Under the pieces are notes generated by a model. The model was given only the letters and a program-made list of their open reading frames with translations, was not told where the DNA came from and ran no database searches. Positions 1 through 11,187 of a DNA stretch of 64,000 bases are shown one piece after another. A program made the position numbers and the translations under genes. The first letter of the stretch is position 1; every line of letters starts with the position of its first letter. Origin of the DNA: Hanleya hanleyi (Eukaryota; Mollusca; Polyplacophora; Lepidopleurida; Hanleyidae); assembly GCA_036873755.1 (NCBI GenBank), contig JAVTVY010016107.1, positions 1 through 64,000 of the forward strand. The letters run 5' to 3'.

Positions 1-591
1 TTGGATCCTTCGTAAAGCGTTCGCCTTGTTGACTATATGAATCAATTACATGGATACCGAGAAAAAATACATCAGCATGTACGATGAAACATTGACATTT
101 CCTAATATTGAAACTGCTGAATTAGAGAAATGTTCCAGTTCAAATATTAGAACACACAGGAAGGAAGCAATCAGACATTGCTCAATTGTATGCCCCCCCC
201 CCCATTCCGCTTTAATCCGACACTGCCCTGCCATTGTTCTGTTCTTTAGTGGTTGGTGGAGGCCTAATTTGGATAATTATAAAAATTCTGTTTCAGTCAC
301 TTTTTTTGCCATGCCTCATATAATACTTATTCCAAGTATCAACCAACAAGTGATAATACGATGTTTCGATGCAAGATGGTCGCCAGGGCTTTCGCCAAAT
401 CTTAAAATGTGACCTGGTTATGAGACATATATAGTATATTGTGGTGAAATTATGAAGCGATCAGTGAACTTTGAATTTTGCACCCAATTCACTCTTTTTG
501 GGGCAATTTCATACTTCAGGACCTATGTTGTCTGCTTTGGAATGTAGAATAACATATAATATAGCCATTTTCCTGGTCCAAATCGGTTATG
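1..591. other. no gene recognised
   Basis: I see no coding region with domain-like content here. The short open frames are low in complexity or cross a poly-C run near 190-201. The first repeat unit described next begins near 592. Confidence 0.5.
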
Positions 592-1483
592 GACTGTGAT
601 CCAGCCTGGACAAATCAATATATCCCATTCACTTAGGTTTGATAAACAAAGGGCCATAACCCTTGAAAATATAATCGAAAGCAGAGAAACATCACGCTGC
701 ACACCTATGGGTCACTGACCACATATCATGCAAATTTCATACTTGTCCATACAATATTAACCGAGATCCAGCCATATTAGTCCCAATTCACAAAAATTTG
801 AAGAAAAAATGGCATAACTCTTGAAAATATAACCGAAACTTCACGCTGCACAACTACAGGGCACTGACCACATATCCTGCAAATTTCATAATTGTCCATA
901 TAATATTAACCGAGATCCAGCCCGGACAAGTCCCAATTCACAAAAATTTGAAGAAGAAAGGGCTATAACTCGTGAAAATATATGTGAAACGCGGAGAAAC
1001 TGCACGCTGCACAACTGCAGGGCACTGACCACATATAATGCAAATTTCATAATTGTCCATACAATATTAACCGATATCCAGCCCGGACAGGTCCCAATCC
1101 ACGGAGAATTCAGGAACAAAGGGCCATAACACTTGAAAATATAAGCGAAATGTGGAGAAACTTTACGCTGCACAACTGTGGGGCACTGAGCACATATCAT
1201 GCAAATTTCATACTTGTCGATACAATATTAACCAAGATCCAACCCGGACAAGTCCCATTCACAGAGATTTCAGAAAAAGGGCCATAACTCTTGAAAATTA
1301 TACCGGAACTCGGAAAAAACTACGAGGCACTGGCCACATTCCATGCAAGTTCCAATCCTGTCCATCAAATATTAAACGAGATATTGCGCGGACAAGAAAT
1401 TCGGACGGACAGACGGACAAAGCGATCGCTATGTGCCCCCCCCGCCACTCTAGTTAGCGGGGGGGGGGGGGGGGGGGCATAAC
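592..1483 (+). repeat. ~150-bp tandem repeat ending in GGACGGACAGACGGAC and poly-C/G
   Basis: About six degenerate copies of a 146-162 bp unit are visible. The phrase 'cactgaccacatat' recurs near 715, 860, 1023, 1184 and 1331, followed each time by 'gcaaatttcata', 'aatattaacc', 'cccggacaagtccca' and 'gggccataactc'. The array ends in a GGAC-rich segment (about 1402-1422) and a C-run/G-run stem at 1434-1478. Similar repeats are common in marine invertebrate genomes. It carries no coding content. Confidence 0.8.
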
Positions 1484-1751
1484 AATACATATAAATATTT
1501 GTATGGTGACTAAGCTTATGCCAGCTACTTTTAGCGACCTCAGATAAGCGTCTCTTTCTTTGCTGACCAAGTTCCATGCATTTCTCAACTTCCCTGGCAT
1601 TAGCCAGTCCAGATGTACAGTTCCAAGAATGTACGCAGCAGGGTCGTCATCGATAAGTCCTGTTAACTTGGAACCTTCAATTTCCACCAAAGGGAATTGC
1701 AACATTTCACGGGCTGTTCAGCCCGACAATAAATAAATCATGAAGGCTGAT

Positions 1752-1828
1752 GCCGTGAAAGGCATACACATTTGAAAGGGACATGGTGTTTTAGCCGTGA
1801 AAGGCATACACATTTGAAAGGGACATGG
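1752..1828 (+). repeat. 35-bp tandem duplication
   Basis: Two copies of a 35-bp segment starting 'gccgtgaaaggcatacac' begin at 1752 and 1794, separated by a few bases. There is no coding content. Confidence 0.75.
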
Positions 1829-2089
1829 CCAAAACACATTTCAGGAAAATTGTCTGCAGTACACTGTTTAAAAAATGCTGTCGAAGGAACATAGGAAGTC
1901 AGCTGTTCAAAATAATTACCTTACTTGCACAAGCTAAACGAAGAATTAATTTGAAACGACACCATGTTTCAGACCAAGAACAATGGACCAAGGTCGAGAT
2001 AGCAATGAAGATGACTGCGATGTGATTTATTTAATGATTGCGTTACTTAAAACCACTCTAATCCCTAATGAGAAACAGAGAAATTAAAT

Positions 2090-2640
2090 GGACAATTTTG
2101 GAAACGCGTGGAAGAAATCTGAACGAAAGCTATGTGCTTACGCCTTTTTGTTAGAGCGCATGCGTGAACCGGCAGCTTGGTGACAAGAGAACATAATTAT
2201 TACCTCCTTATCCCCTCTGGTGTATTTCGGGAAAACAAGCTTAATAAAACCTTTCCAGTGAGTAGTTTAATCCGAAGAAAATCGTGCTTACCAACACGGG
2301 CAGCTAACTTCATGAACGTTGTGCTTGTCCAGTCCGAGTTTTACTTGAACAGCAATAAGTAGCACTCGTGACTTGCAGCAACAACAACGATTTGGCTCGA
2401 TAATTTGTCACGACAATTCAACATATTTATTTGAGAACTCAACTTATCTCTTGAAGAACTCAGTATTTAGTCACTATAACTCGTTTTGTTTTTCGTTGTC
2501 CTTCGGCGCGTATATTCCCATCGATGAAAACACGCAATTAAATGCCGGTTCACGCATGCGCTCCAACAAAAAGGCGTAAGCACATAGCTTTCGTTCAGCG
2601 CACACCGTAAGATTTCTTCCATGCGTGTCCAAAATTATCA
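2090..2640. mobile_element. foldback/MITE-like element with ~85-100 bp inverted arms
   Basis: The segment near 2092-2175 recurs as an inverted copy near 2540-2640. Both arms carry 'gaaagctatgtgcttacgcc' and 'gcgcatgcgtgaaccggc' (or their complements). The right arm has an 11-bp insertion relative to the left. The outer ends read 'gacaatttt' and 'aaaattatc'. The ~365-bp interior is non-coding. This is a non-autonomous inverted-repeat element; I cannot assign a superfamily or a clear target duplication. Confidence 0.7.
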
Positions 2641-3879
2641 AACACGTTGGATATTTGCCTTTAGGACACGAATGACCAAAAACTTTCACAAAGTTTCCCA
2701 CACACGGAAGCCATCTGCTTACGCCATCGTGCATAAATGAAGTTTGGTTAAGCAGATAGCTTTAGTATGCGCCGGTAGGCAGAAACAAACATTCCGGGGG
2801 CGTTCGACGTCTCTTTCTGGGTGCAATACGCGACACTGAGTCCACAGCGATAAATGTTGTCGACACAACAGCTAATGTGCCGTGCAAAACTGGATTTGTA
2901 GGCGGGACGGTGTCTGTAAAATGTAAACAGATAACCACTGAAATGTATAATGGGGCAACATATAATAATATTACGAAGGATATGGCAGCAGTCGTCATTA
3001 TTGATTCTGTCTATTAGTCTGTCTCAGACATCGCCTGCCAATTTCTGTATCTCCCAATTTCAAATCTCCCTATGCTCAATGTTGAGCATATCTCTAACTT
3101 GTGATATTTCAAAATATTCATTAGGATAAGCATAATGGTCCGTTCTTCCAACATATCAAATAGCCAGGTCATTTGCTGCATATTTGCCAAATTATTAGCA
3201 GTTAGTACTGATTAATACCACGCTTCCGCATTGTAGCATGGACGGTAACACAATTTGACTAGCCAAGCATTTACAGATGAGGCTCCGATCGGGTTATCCC
3301 TCATTACGCACTTCGTCTGATAGTCCTTCAACTTGTGTAGCAAAAGTGGACTTCATAGTTTGGAGAATAATCTAGTGTTATGCAGGGATCCTTCGTATAG
3401 CACAAGGAAATTCGAAACCACTAGTTGCCATTGATTCCACCAACGGAATAACTGCCATATTTGATTTCAAAACGACCACCATTTTGTAACTGTTTTTATT
3501 ATATTTCGGCTTCAAAACGACCCAGGCTATCCATTTCAGTGTCTATACACATATTTTAAAGGTTTACCCCTGTTATGTTGATTTCGCCGATTTATTTTTG
3601 CGCCTTACAATAAACTGAACCAGACCATTTAGCCGTTTAGCAATACCTTGCCCGGGAAAGAGGAACAGGGGCGTGGACAGTTGAGGCGATTGTGCCCCAC
3701 CCCCAATGGATTTTTCTCTGGTGCTCAGTAGCAAAGAAACATTAAAATTGAAACTTTGTGACTTCATATCCTATCATGATGGTTTCATTTCCAGCTTATT
3801 TGATATATCACTATTCGAACATCATGGGTAAATACGAATCGGTCGCTATGAGGATGGATCTGACAACTTTACTCTAATT

Positions 3880-3945
3880 ACCACACGGCCCCTAGCACCG
3901 GCTTTAACAGAGTTAGATACAAATATAGCCACGAATGGCAATACT
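3880..3945 (-). repeat. short fragment resembling a Penelope-like element 3' end
   Basis: The stretch 'cggcccctagcaccggctt' followed by 'agttagatacaaata' matches the 3' region just past the RT thumb of the PLE copies at 11551-11600 and 57530-57570 (minus strand), and the inverse of 16290-16350. Only about 65 bp are recognisable, so this is a weak call. Confidence 0.4.
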
Positions 3946-4539
3946 TCCAAGCTCATAAAAAGTCAGAGCGGGGTGCAAAATCGAACCACCTGACATTTCC
4001 CCATCCATAATATTTCCAATATTCCCTTATTTGAAAATGCGACGATTTTTGGTCGATGGCAGCCATATTCATTTGCGGAGCAACTCTAAATGCGAAAATA
4101 GGAGAGATCTCGATTCATTGATCATGTTTGCCTTGTTTTACGTTGATCGGTGCAGCGGTTCCAGTGGAGCCGATCTTGCAGGTTTTTGATTAAATCCAAG
4201 ATGACCGACGGGTTTTTGATCAATTGGCTAAGTCCCATGTGTCCTACTCATGTTAAGTACCATCTTTATCCGCGAACTATTGTTAATAATATGTCAGCTA
4301 CATTATGTAGCAGAACGAATAATAAATATAGCCGCGAGTGGCAATATACGGACGAAGGTCAAGCTAATATGGTCGCTAAACCGTTCAACCAATCATTGAT
4401 ATCCACTTATAATGCAGGACTTGACAGGAAAACGTGCTATTTGTATCCCCTAATACAATTTTGTCAATGATTTCCTGATTTTGGGTCACAGTTGACCTTG
4501 ACCTAAATTTCAGGGAGGGATTTAACGATGCGTCTTTAA

Positions 4540-4797
4540 CCCTATCTGGCCTGGTTGAGCCATTATGCCCCCCTACCAACCTTTCTAAAAAAATCTGACT
4601 GAAAAATAGACCAAAAAATGCTTGTTTGTCACTGTGACGTCATCAAAGCGGTCGTATTGAATTTGTTTAAATTTTCTGGTACCCAAGAGTATAGTGTGGT
4701 AAGTGTCAGTCCGCTGACTGAAAAGGTAAGAAAATTATTTAGGGTTGAATGGCCCCTTAGGCCTAGACAGGTCCAAAACATTCAGGAAAGATAGGGT
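4540..4797 (+). mobile_element. piggyBac-like MITE (short internal-deletion copy)
   Basis: The element is flanked by TTAA (4536-4539 and 4798-4801). It starts CCCTATCTGGCCTGG and ends with the imperfect complement near 4782-4797. The interior shares 'aatctgactgaaaaatagac' and 'tatagtgtggtaag' with the longer copy at 24690-25271. TTAA target sites and CCCTA termini are the hallmark of piggyBac-type elements. No transposase is present, so it is non-autonomous. Confidence 0.75.
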
Positions 4798-4801
4798 TTA
4801 A

Positions 4802-6500
4802 TTAGGCTGAACCCGGGAACAATGTCTACCGGTCGGCAGTATGAAATATTTGCTTTAATGGGAAGTGGAGGTAAAAGACATTGCATATTGTGTGAAACAA
4901 TTGCATTTGTTCTTTGCATAACACATATTAAGCTATAGTCCCTCTTGTGTTTTCTCACAGGAACTATCGACCAAAAATTTGGAGTGCATTGACTGAATGA
5001 TTTGGAAGTTATCGTAGTAATAAGAATTTGTAACAAGTGCATACGGAAAAACAATAATACTATTTTCCCCGACCGGAATCTGGTGAGCAAAAATTGATGA
5101 TGCGTTGAACTATTTGAAGTTTCGTCTTCACTGGTGTAGCGGTGTTGACTGCACGAGTGGTATCACACCATCAATACCAGCACATGTATATCTAAATGAT
5201 GTAGCCCATACCAAATGAGTTAGTATGGAAACTTATTTCTCAAGGTGTCGGTATACTGCCACCAGAACCAGTAAGGGTGAGACGACCTGTTTGAACTCTC
5301 GTTTCGAGCGATAACTGTTCTGCACTGGTTTCTATTACGTACGACCTTGTTTCTTCGGTATGAATCCTTATTGAACATCTGCTTCGATAGTATGGTACAA
5401 AATTATAACCAATTATCTTCGGGGGTGCCGCTACCAACGAGGTAGGTTTTCGTCTTTGTCACAAATACATATTCAGTCAATCAAAACAATTGCTCCATTC
5501 GCTGCTGATACTACTGTGGTCAGGTTTCAACATCTATGTTGCGGTATTTCTTCCAGTCTCCACAGTAAATTATATGATCCCTGGTGCGAAATCGAATATT
5601 TCAGTTGCAGTCACTTTTGCAATAGTCTATAATTCAATACCAATGATGAACATCAACAACGGTTTTAAGTTCAACGAATAACTGTTTATTCACCTATATA
5701 CAGTGTTTCTGTTGCATACCAGTTTCATAGATCACACTATTTTGCCTTAATGCTATTCCTTGCATATATGTTTGCAACAGGTTGAAAATAAATCTGACAT
5801 CTCTGAACTGGTTGTTGTGGTTGAATTTCCAATTATTATTACATGGATCTACATGTACACGAGATTCCAGTTCACTATGTGCAGAACTGGCACAGAGTAC
5901 AATACAAATACGTTGTGTGCGGAAATGGTTCTGGCTACAATGTTGTTTCATGTTTGTTCTCTGTCATGACTGTTTATGACTTTTGTCCAAGTTTTCAGCT
6001 CTACTGTTGCGGTATGGCTTCCTGCTGCTCTCAGCAGAGTGCCTTAAAATAACTTGCCTCAGCTGAGTTAATGGAATTTCCCAGGTTATGCTTAGCAAAT
6101 GGCAATTGTCATGTTATGCAGAACATGATATTCTAGATTGTGTACAGCTCTTTTTGCAGTGCTAATTCAGCTGAAAATCTTGCTATTTATTTAGGTTGAA
6201 TACTATAAACATCTATCCTTCAACTTGGTTGTTTTTACGATAGGTTCTATTTTAGCTGTCAGAGCTCTGAGAACATCACCAAGCATTCTGTGCATAAACG
6301 ATTGTATTAAGATTTCTGTAGGCATACCGATACAGTGTAGCAGATTAGAAAGCTGTATCTCTTGAGGTTAAAAAAGATAAGCCCTTGCAAAATTTGTAAA
6401 GTTTTGCACAAAATTCAAGATAGAGGCCAAACCACGTGACTTAGAAACTTGATATTTGCGTATTCTGGATCGACATGTTCTAATACATATATCTGATTTC
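4802..6500. other. 1.7 kb with no recognisable gene
   Basis: Open frames of 60-100 codons occur on both strands but overlap one another and show no domain-like composition. I see no clear repeat structure. The target-site copy TTTC of the downstream LTR element lies at 6497-6500. Confidence 0.5.
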
Positions 6501-7121
6501 TGTCATGGTATTGTAGTCTATTATTAGACAGGATGCTTCTAGAATATATGACGCAAGCTTGTTTACGTGGGTTAATCACTTCGATCTTTCTGGAAGATTA
6601 TTATAAATTGTATCTAGGCCAGATGATGATGTAATGCATATTCGAGAGGCTTCTTGATTTGGTAGAATGTACTGGAATGCCGCAAAAAGTATAAATGGCG
6701 TAACACTCAGTTATTTGAGAGGGTATTCAAACTGGCTTTATGTGGGTGCGTTATAGTGTGTTACCTTTACTGCTGACTGCTGGATTGTGTACTCCTGTGA
6801 AATGACGTCTGGCTGCTGTGTAATCTACGTGATTGAACTGTCGGAAATTGGACATTTACTGGGACTCTAAACAACCGAGCAGTGTTGGACTACCAAAATA
6901 CAGAAAAGTGAGTTGTGCACTTCGGCCCGGACTTTGAAGCAATTTGCGCACGTCGACACGGACTGTGAAGTATACACCGGTATAGCATTAATTATTTGTT
7001 GTATTGACCTTACTTAATTTGTATATGATTTTAGTATTGTAAATAAATATTTGATTGTTAATCCTTGACTTCACAAACCTTTTCTGTTACGTTTTTCTGT
7101 TATCGTGAAGTTGACGTGACA
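6501..7121 (+). repeat. 5' LTR of Gmr1-like element
   Basis: The LTR begins TGTCATGG and ends CGTGACA, so its termini are the inverted pair TGTCA/TGACA. A TATA box (TATAAAT) lies at 6690-6696 and an AATAAA signal at 7042-7047, in the positions expected for U3 promoter and R polyadenylation. It aligns along its length with 13574-14217. Confidence 0.92.
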
Positions 7122-7580
7122 GAAATTGGTGGCCTGCCCGGAAGCTTTGTTTACATTATAGCTGCCAGTTGATCAGCTTTGCAACATAGTTCTAAATTGA
7201 TACATTGTCTAAATTTGTGAAGTCAGGGAGTACGCTATCAACATGTTGTGTCAATTCCTAGAAATTAAAGCTAAAACATCTTTGAGAAAGCAAGAAATTA
7301 AGAAACTCATTATTAAACCTTTGTTAGCAAACAACTTTGGGATGAAAGTGATTTTGATTTAACTGAGAAAACAGCTGATGATTTGGAAATAAGGGGATTA
7401 GAATTGCAACATCAGCTGGAAATAAAGAAATGAAAATTAGAGAGAGAGAGAGAGAGAAAGAGAAAGGGAAGAAAGACAGTTCCAGTTAGAGAGAGAAAAA
7501 TTAGAGAAAGAAAGAGACATAGAATTAGAGGAAGGTTAGAAAAAGAGGAGATAGAGAAAGAAAGACAGTTTCAGTTAGAG
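7122..7580 (+). pseudogene. leader and degenerate N-terminal gag, Glu/Arg-rich
   Basis: After the LTR an open stretch near 7255-7435 could encode Lys/Glu/Leu-rich sequence, but it changes frame near 7340 and has stops. A (GA)n-rich tract at 7440-7575 would encode RE-rich coiled-coil-like sequence continuing into the gag frame at 7581, again with stops and shifts. This looks like the decayed N-terminal half of Gag. I could not assign a tRNA primer-binding site. Confidence 0.5.
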
Positions 7581-8546
7581 ATGAAACATATGGAATTACA
7601 GTCGCAAACAAGTCCGCCTACACATGCACCTGTACAATCACAATCAAAATTTGATGCAGCTCGTCAAATATGTCTCGTTCCACCATTTCAGGAAAAGGAA
7701 GTTGATAAATATTTTCTGCATTTTGAGAAAATTGCTGAAAATTTAAATTTGCCAAAAGAAAATTGGAGTTTACTTCTTCAAAGTGTTTTGATCGGAAAGG
7801 CAAGAGACATTTATACTCAATTGGCGGTAGAGCAAGCATCAGATTATCATACACTGAAGGATTTAATCCTTAAAGGTTACGAATTAGATCCTGAAGCCTA
7901 CAGACAAAAGTTTCGAAGTTGTGAAAAAGAAAACTCTCAGACTCATGTAGAATTTCATCGTTCAAAAGAACAGTTATTTGATAGGTGGTGTGCTTCGGTT
8001 AAAAATGACCACCAATTTGAGAGCCTTAGACAGCTTATGCTGGTAGAGGAATTTAAAAGGTGTATCCATGGTGATATTAGAACATTTCTTGATGAAAAGA
8101 ATGCCAACACTTTAGACCAAGCAGCACGATTTGCTGACGAATACGCTCTGACACATAAATTGTCATTTGTCAATGCTGTTAAGCCAAGTTCATTCCAGTC
8201 TAATCTCTCAGGTAACAAACCCAGTTCTTTCTCAGGGCCTAAAACTTTCAACCTCAGTTACAAAGGTCAAAGGTCAAACACAAAGTCTCAGTCACCCACT
8301 TTTAACACTCAAAATAAGTTTCCCGTTTGCAGCTATTGTAAGAGGGACGGCCATTTAATGGCTAATTGTTTTGAATTGAAAAGAAGACAACAAGATCATG
8401 CCTTTCAAAAGCCTAGTGGTTTCCTCACTTCAAGATCTATACCCGAGCAGGTTAGTGACGTTCTTAATGTATATGACGTTAGGATGGCCAAGGACACTGT
8501 TCCTATCAAGGATAAGGTTGACAGTTTTTCAAATGGAGATTTTTGA
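7581..8546 (+). CDS. gag: Gag: capsid with SCAN-like C-terminal domain and CCHC knuckle
   Basis: This 321-residue frame is the structural (capsid/nucleocapsid) protein of the Gmr1-like element. Residues ~30-95 resemble a retrotransposon Gag N-terminal capsid domain. Residues ~99-192 (YELDPEAYRQKF ... RFADEYALTH) have the helical pattern of the SCAN/capsid C-terminal dimerisation domain. A CCHC zinc knuckle, C-x2-C-x4-H-x4-C, is at residues 250-263. The N terminus is probably missing, because coding-like but frame-disrupted sequence lies upstream, so the first Met is not the real start. The 3' end overlaps the pol frame (+1 relative) by 149 nt, which implies a frameshift between gag and pol. 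Confidence 0.85.
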   Translation: MKHMELQSQTSPPTHAPVQSQSKFDAARQICLVPPFQEKEVDKYFLHFEKIAENLNLPKENWSLLLQSVLIGKARDIYTQLAVEQASDYHTLKDLILKGYELDPEAYRQKFRSCEKENSQTHVEFHRSKEQLFDRWCASVKNDHQFESLRQLMLVEEFKRCIHGDIRTFLDEKNANTLDQAARFADEYALTHKLSFVNAVKPSSFQSNLSGNKPSSFSGPKTFNLSYKGQRSNTKSQSPTFNTQNKFPVCSYCKRDGHLMANCFELKRRQQDHAFQKPSGFLTSRSIPEQVSDVLNVYDVRMAKDTVPIKDKVDSFSNGDF

Positions 8547-9456
8547 ACCATTTATCCACAATGGTTTTGTGTCACTTTCAAGTGATTTTTCTAATGCTAC
8601 TCCTGTGAAGATTTTGCGAGACACTGGTGCGTCCCAGTCTCTTTTGTTGGCAAATATTTTGCCGTTTTCTGATTCTTCATCTGCAGGCAGTAATGTCCTG
8701 ATTAAAGGGGTAGATTCTGTAAATTATACACCCGTTCCGCTCCATAACGTTCATCTGTCTTCTGACGTGATTTCTGGACTTGTTACGGTGGGTATTAAAG
8801 GTAGTTTACCATTTGAGGGTGTTCAGTTACTTCTTGGTGATGATCTTGCGCGAGATAAGACCGCGGTTAACCCGATTGTAACTGACAAGGCTTGTTTGGA
8901 TCAGATCCATGATCCAGTTGAAGACGAAATTCAAGGTTTGTATCTTGCTTGTGCAGTTACTAGAGCCATGAGTAAATTGGCTGAGGAATCTGAAAAGTCT
9001 CTTAAAGATGACGTCATCGATGATGTTTGTTTGGCCGACACTTATGTGTGTTTAAATGAAGAGGCTGATAAGCCACATTCTGACAGCAAATTGGAATTTT
9101 CTAATGACAAAATTTCAAAATCACGGCTGGTTAATGAACAGCATAGTGATAAAGACATTTGCAAGTTGTTTGACAGGGCAGTAGATGAGTGTGATGTAAC
9201 TCAAGAGCCTGTGTGTTACTTTTGTAAGAATGGTGTTCTTATGCGCAAATGGCGATCGCCAGATGTGTCACCTGATGATGAGTGTGCAGTTAAGTATCAG
9301 ATTGTAGTACCAAATTCATATCGTTCAGATATCCTCAGATTAACCCATGAAATACCTCTTTCAGGCCATTTAGGTGTTAATAAAACATATTACAAAATTC
9401 TAAATCATTTCTATTGGCCCAATTTAAAGAAAAATGTTACGGAATTTTGTAGGTGA
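8398..9456 (+). CDS. pol: Pol N-terminus: aspartic protease and integrase zinc-binding domain
   Basis: This frame overlaps the gag end in the +1 frame and encodes the retroviral-type protease: DTGAS active site at 8620-8634, followed by hydrophobic strands. A ~150-residue acidic linker follows, then the integrase N-terminal domain, beginning CYFCKNGVLMRKW with GHLGVNKTYYKILNHFYWP near 9364-9420 (the HH part of HHCC). The frame is cut by TGA at 9454-9456, exactly where the second copy (16138 onward) has RSCHTCQMVG, so the CC half of HHCC was lost by a 9-nt deletion plus a substitution. The protease lies directly before integrase, with no RT between them. Confidence 0.85.
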   Translation: MPFKSLVVSSLQDLYPSRLVTFLMYMTLGWPRTLFLSRIRLTVFQMEIFEPFIHNGFVSLSSDFSNATPVKILRDTGASQSLLLANILPFSDSSSAGSNVLIKGVDSVNYTPVPLHNVHLSSDVISGLVTVGIKGSLPFEGVQLLLGDDLARDKTAVNPIVTDKACLDQIHDPVEDEIQGLYLACAVTRAMSKLAEESEKSLKDDVIDDVCLADTYVCLNEEADKPHSDSKLEFSNDKISKSRLVNEQHSDKDICKLFDRAVDECDVTQEPVCYFCKNGVLMRKWRSPDVSPDDECAVKYQIVVPNSYRSDILRLTHEIPLSGHLGVNKTYYKILNHFYWPNLKKNVTEFCR

Positions 9457-10360
9457 TGTCAAATGGTAGGAAAACCAAACCATACCAAAGGCCCCTCTGC
9501 AACCAAATCCCTGAATTTGAGGAAGCATTTAGAAGGGTGATTATACATTGTGTTGGTCCATTACCGAAAACAAAGTCAGGCAACCGATACATGTTAACAA
9601 TCATGTGTGCTTCAACCAGGTACCCTGAGGCCAATCCTTTTTGGGAATATTAAGGCAAAAACTATTGTTAAGGCCGTAGTTAAGTTTTTCACACTTGTCG
9701 GCCTACCCCAGTCTGTTCAGTCTGATCAGGGATCTAATTTCATGTCCGGAATCTTTCAACAGGTCATGCATGAATGGGAATAAAGCAGTACAATCATCTG
9801 CATACCACCCTTAAAGCCAAGGCGCATTAGAAAGATTTCACCAGACATTAAAGAACATGATTAGGACTTATTGTTTTGACACTGAGAAAGACTGGGATGA
9901 AGGCATACATTTGTTATTGTTTGCTGTTAGAGAGTCTGTTCTTTGGTCATACAGTTAGAGGACCACTTAAACTGCTAAAGGAAAAGTTCATAGACAGTGA
10001 TCTGGACTCATGTAGTCTCTTACAACATGTGTCGGACTTTCGCACCAGGTTGACTACAGCATGTGATTTGGCCATGTCAAATTTAAAGGCAGCACACAAA
10101 TGTATGAAAATAACCTGATAAACATGCCCTTAAACGAAGTTTCAAACCTGGTGAGAAGGTACTGGTTTTCTGCCTATTCCTGGTAATCCACTTAAGGCTA
10201 GATATTATGGTCCTTATGTCAACGAAAAGAAATTAAGTGACCGTAATTATGTAATTCAGACTTCTGACAGGCGTAAACACAAACAGTTATGTCATGTAAA
10301 TATGTTAAAGTTATACATAGATAGAGATAGCACTAACAGTACTGTATACCCTGTAAGTGT
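9453..10360 (+). pseudogene. integrase core and C-terminal domain (frameshifted)
   Basis: Translating piecewise gives the integrase catalytic core: first Asp region lost or altered near 9540 (HCVGPLPKTKSGNRY), second Asp in QSDQGSNFMSG near 9720-9750, and a region matching SSAYHP..Q..LERFHQTLKN near 9795-9855 with the catalytic Glu. Then come FGHTVRGPLKLLKEKF and a C-terminal GPY/F-like block (KARYYGPYV near 10195) ending in CHVNMLKLY at 10292-10318. At least three frame changes occur (near 9650, 9780 and 10118). The second copy keeps much of this region open (16744-17319). Confidence 0.8.
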
Positions 10361-10420
10361 AGTTAGTTCTGACCCTGATAATAATGAAACTCGTTACAGA
10401 ACTCTGCCATTCTACTTAAT

Positions 10421-11187
10421 TTGGATTCCAAGTTTTGTCATCTCGAGCCAGCGCGTCAGGAAGAACTTCGAACTCTGCTCAGTCAATATGAACATTTGTT
10501 TCCCGATATCCCTACTCGGACTGATAAAATTTCACATGACGTCAATGTCGGTTATTCTAATCCAGTGAAGCAGCACCCATATCGTTTGAATCCTATTAAA
10601 CAAAACTATCTGAAAAAAGAGATTCAGTATTTACTGGACAATGACTTCATTGAACCAAGTAATAGTAACTGGAGTTCACCTTGTATCCCAGTTCCAAAGC
10701 CAGATCGCAGTTACAGGATGTGTACTGACTACAGAAAGGTGAACACATTGACCAAAACAGACACATTCCCTATTCCACGCACTGACGATTGCATTGATAA
10801 AGTGCGAAGTGCCAAGTTTGATCTTCTGAAAGGATTTTGGCAAGTTCCACTGACAGATCGTGCGAAGGACATATCAGCATTCGTCACTTCGGAGAGTCTG
10901 TTCCAGTACAAAGTCATGCCGCTTGGAAATAAAAATTCTCCAACCACGTTCCAGCGTCTCATCAACCGTGTTACTTCTGGTTTGGAAGGATGTGAGACTT
11001 ACACTGATGACGTCATTGTCTACAGCGATACATGGGAGGATTATCTACGGAGAATCCGCGCACTGTTCAATCGACTAAGTGACGCCAAGCCGACAGTCAA
11101 CCTTGAAAAAAGTGGATTTGGAGATGCACGCGCTACATTCTTGGGGCATGTTGTAGGTCAGGGTCAGGTAAAACCTGTAGATGCTAA
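10421..11187 (+). CDS. pol: reverse transcriptase (Pol), active-site mutated, truncated by PLE
   Basis: This is a Ty3/Gypsy-type RT, beginning FCHLEPARQEELRTLL. Visible blocks: YLLDNDFIEPSNSNWSSPC, the MCTDYRKVNTLT block, motif A FDLLKGFWQVPL, motif B MPLGNKNSPTTFQRL (the second copy has MPFGMKNSPATFQRL) and the active site YTDDV where the second copy has YIDDV. The domain follows integrase, the reverse of usual Gypsy order. The frame continues to 11215, but residues after 11187 come from the inserted PLE, so the fingers/palm are separated from the thumb and RNase H by 1.7 kb. Confidence 0.88.

Noticed and set aside
50..412. 120-codon open frame as a gene
   Set aside because: It crosses a poly-C run and has no domain-like composition or splice context.
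5694..6052. overlapping 65-85 codon frames on both strands
   Set aside because: They overlap one another in several frames, with no conserved motif; chance ORFs in AT-rich DNA.
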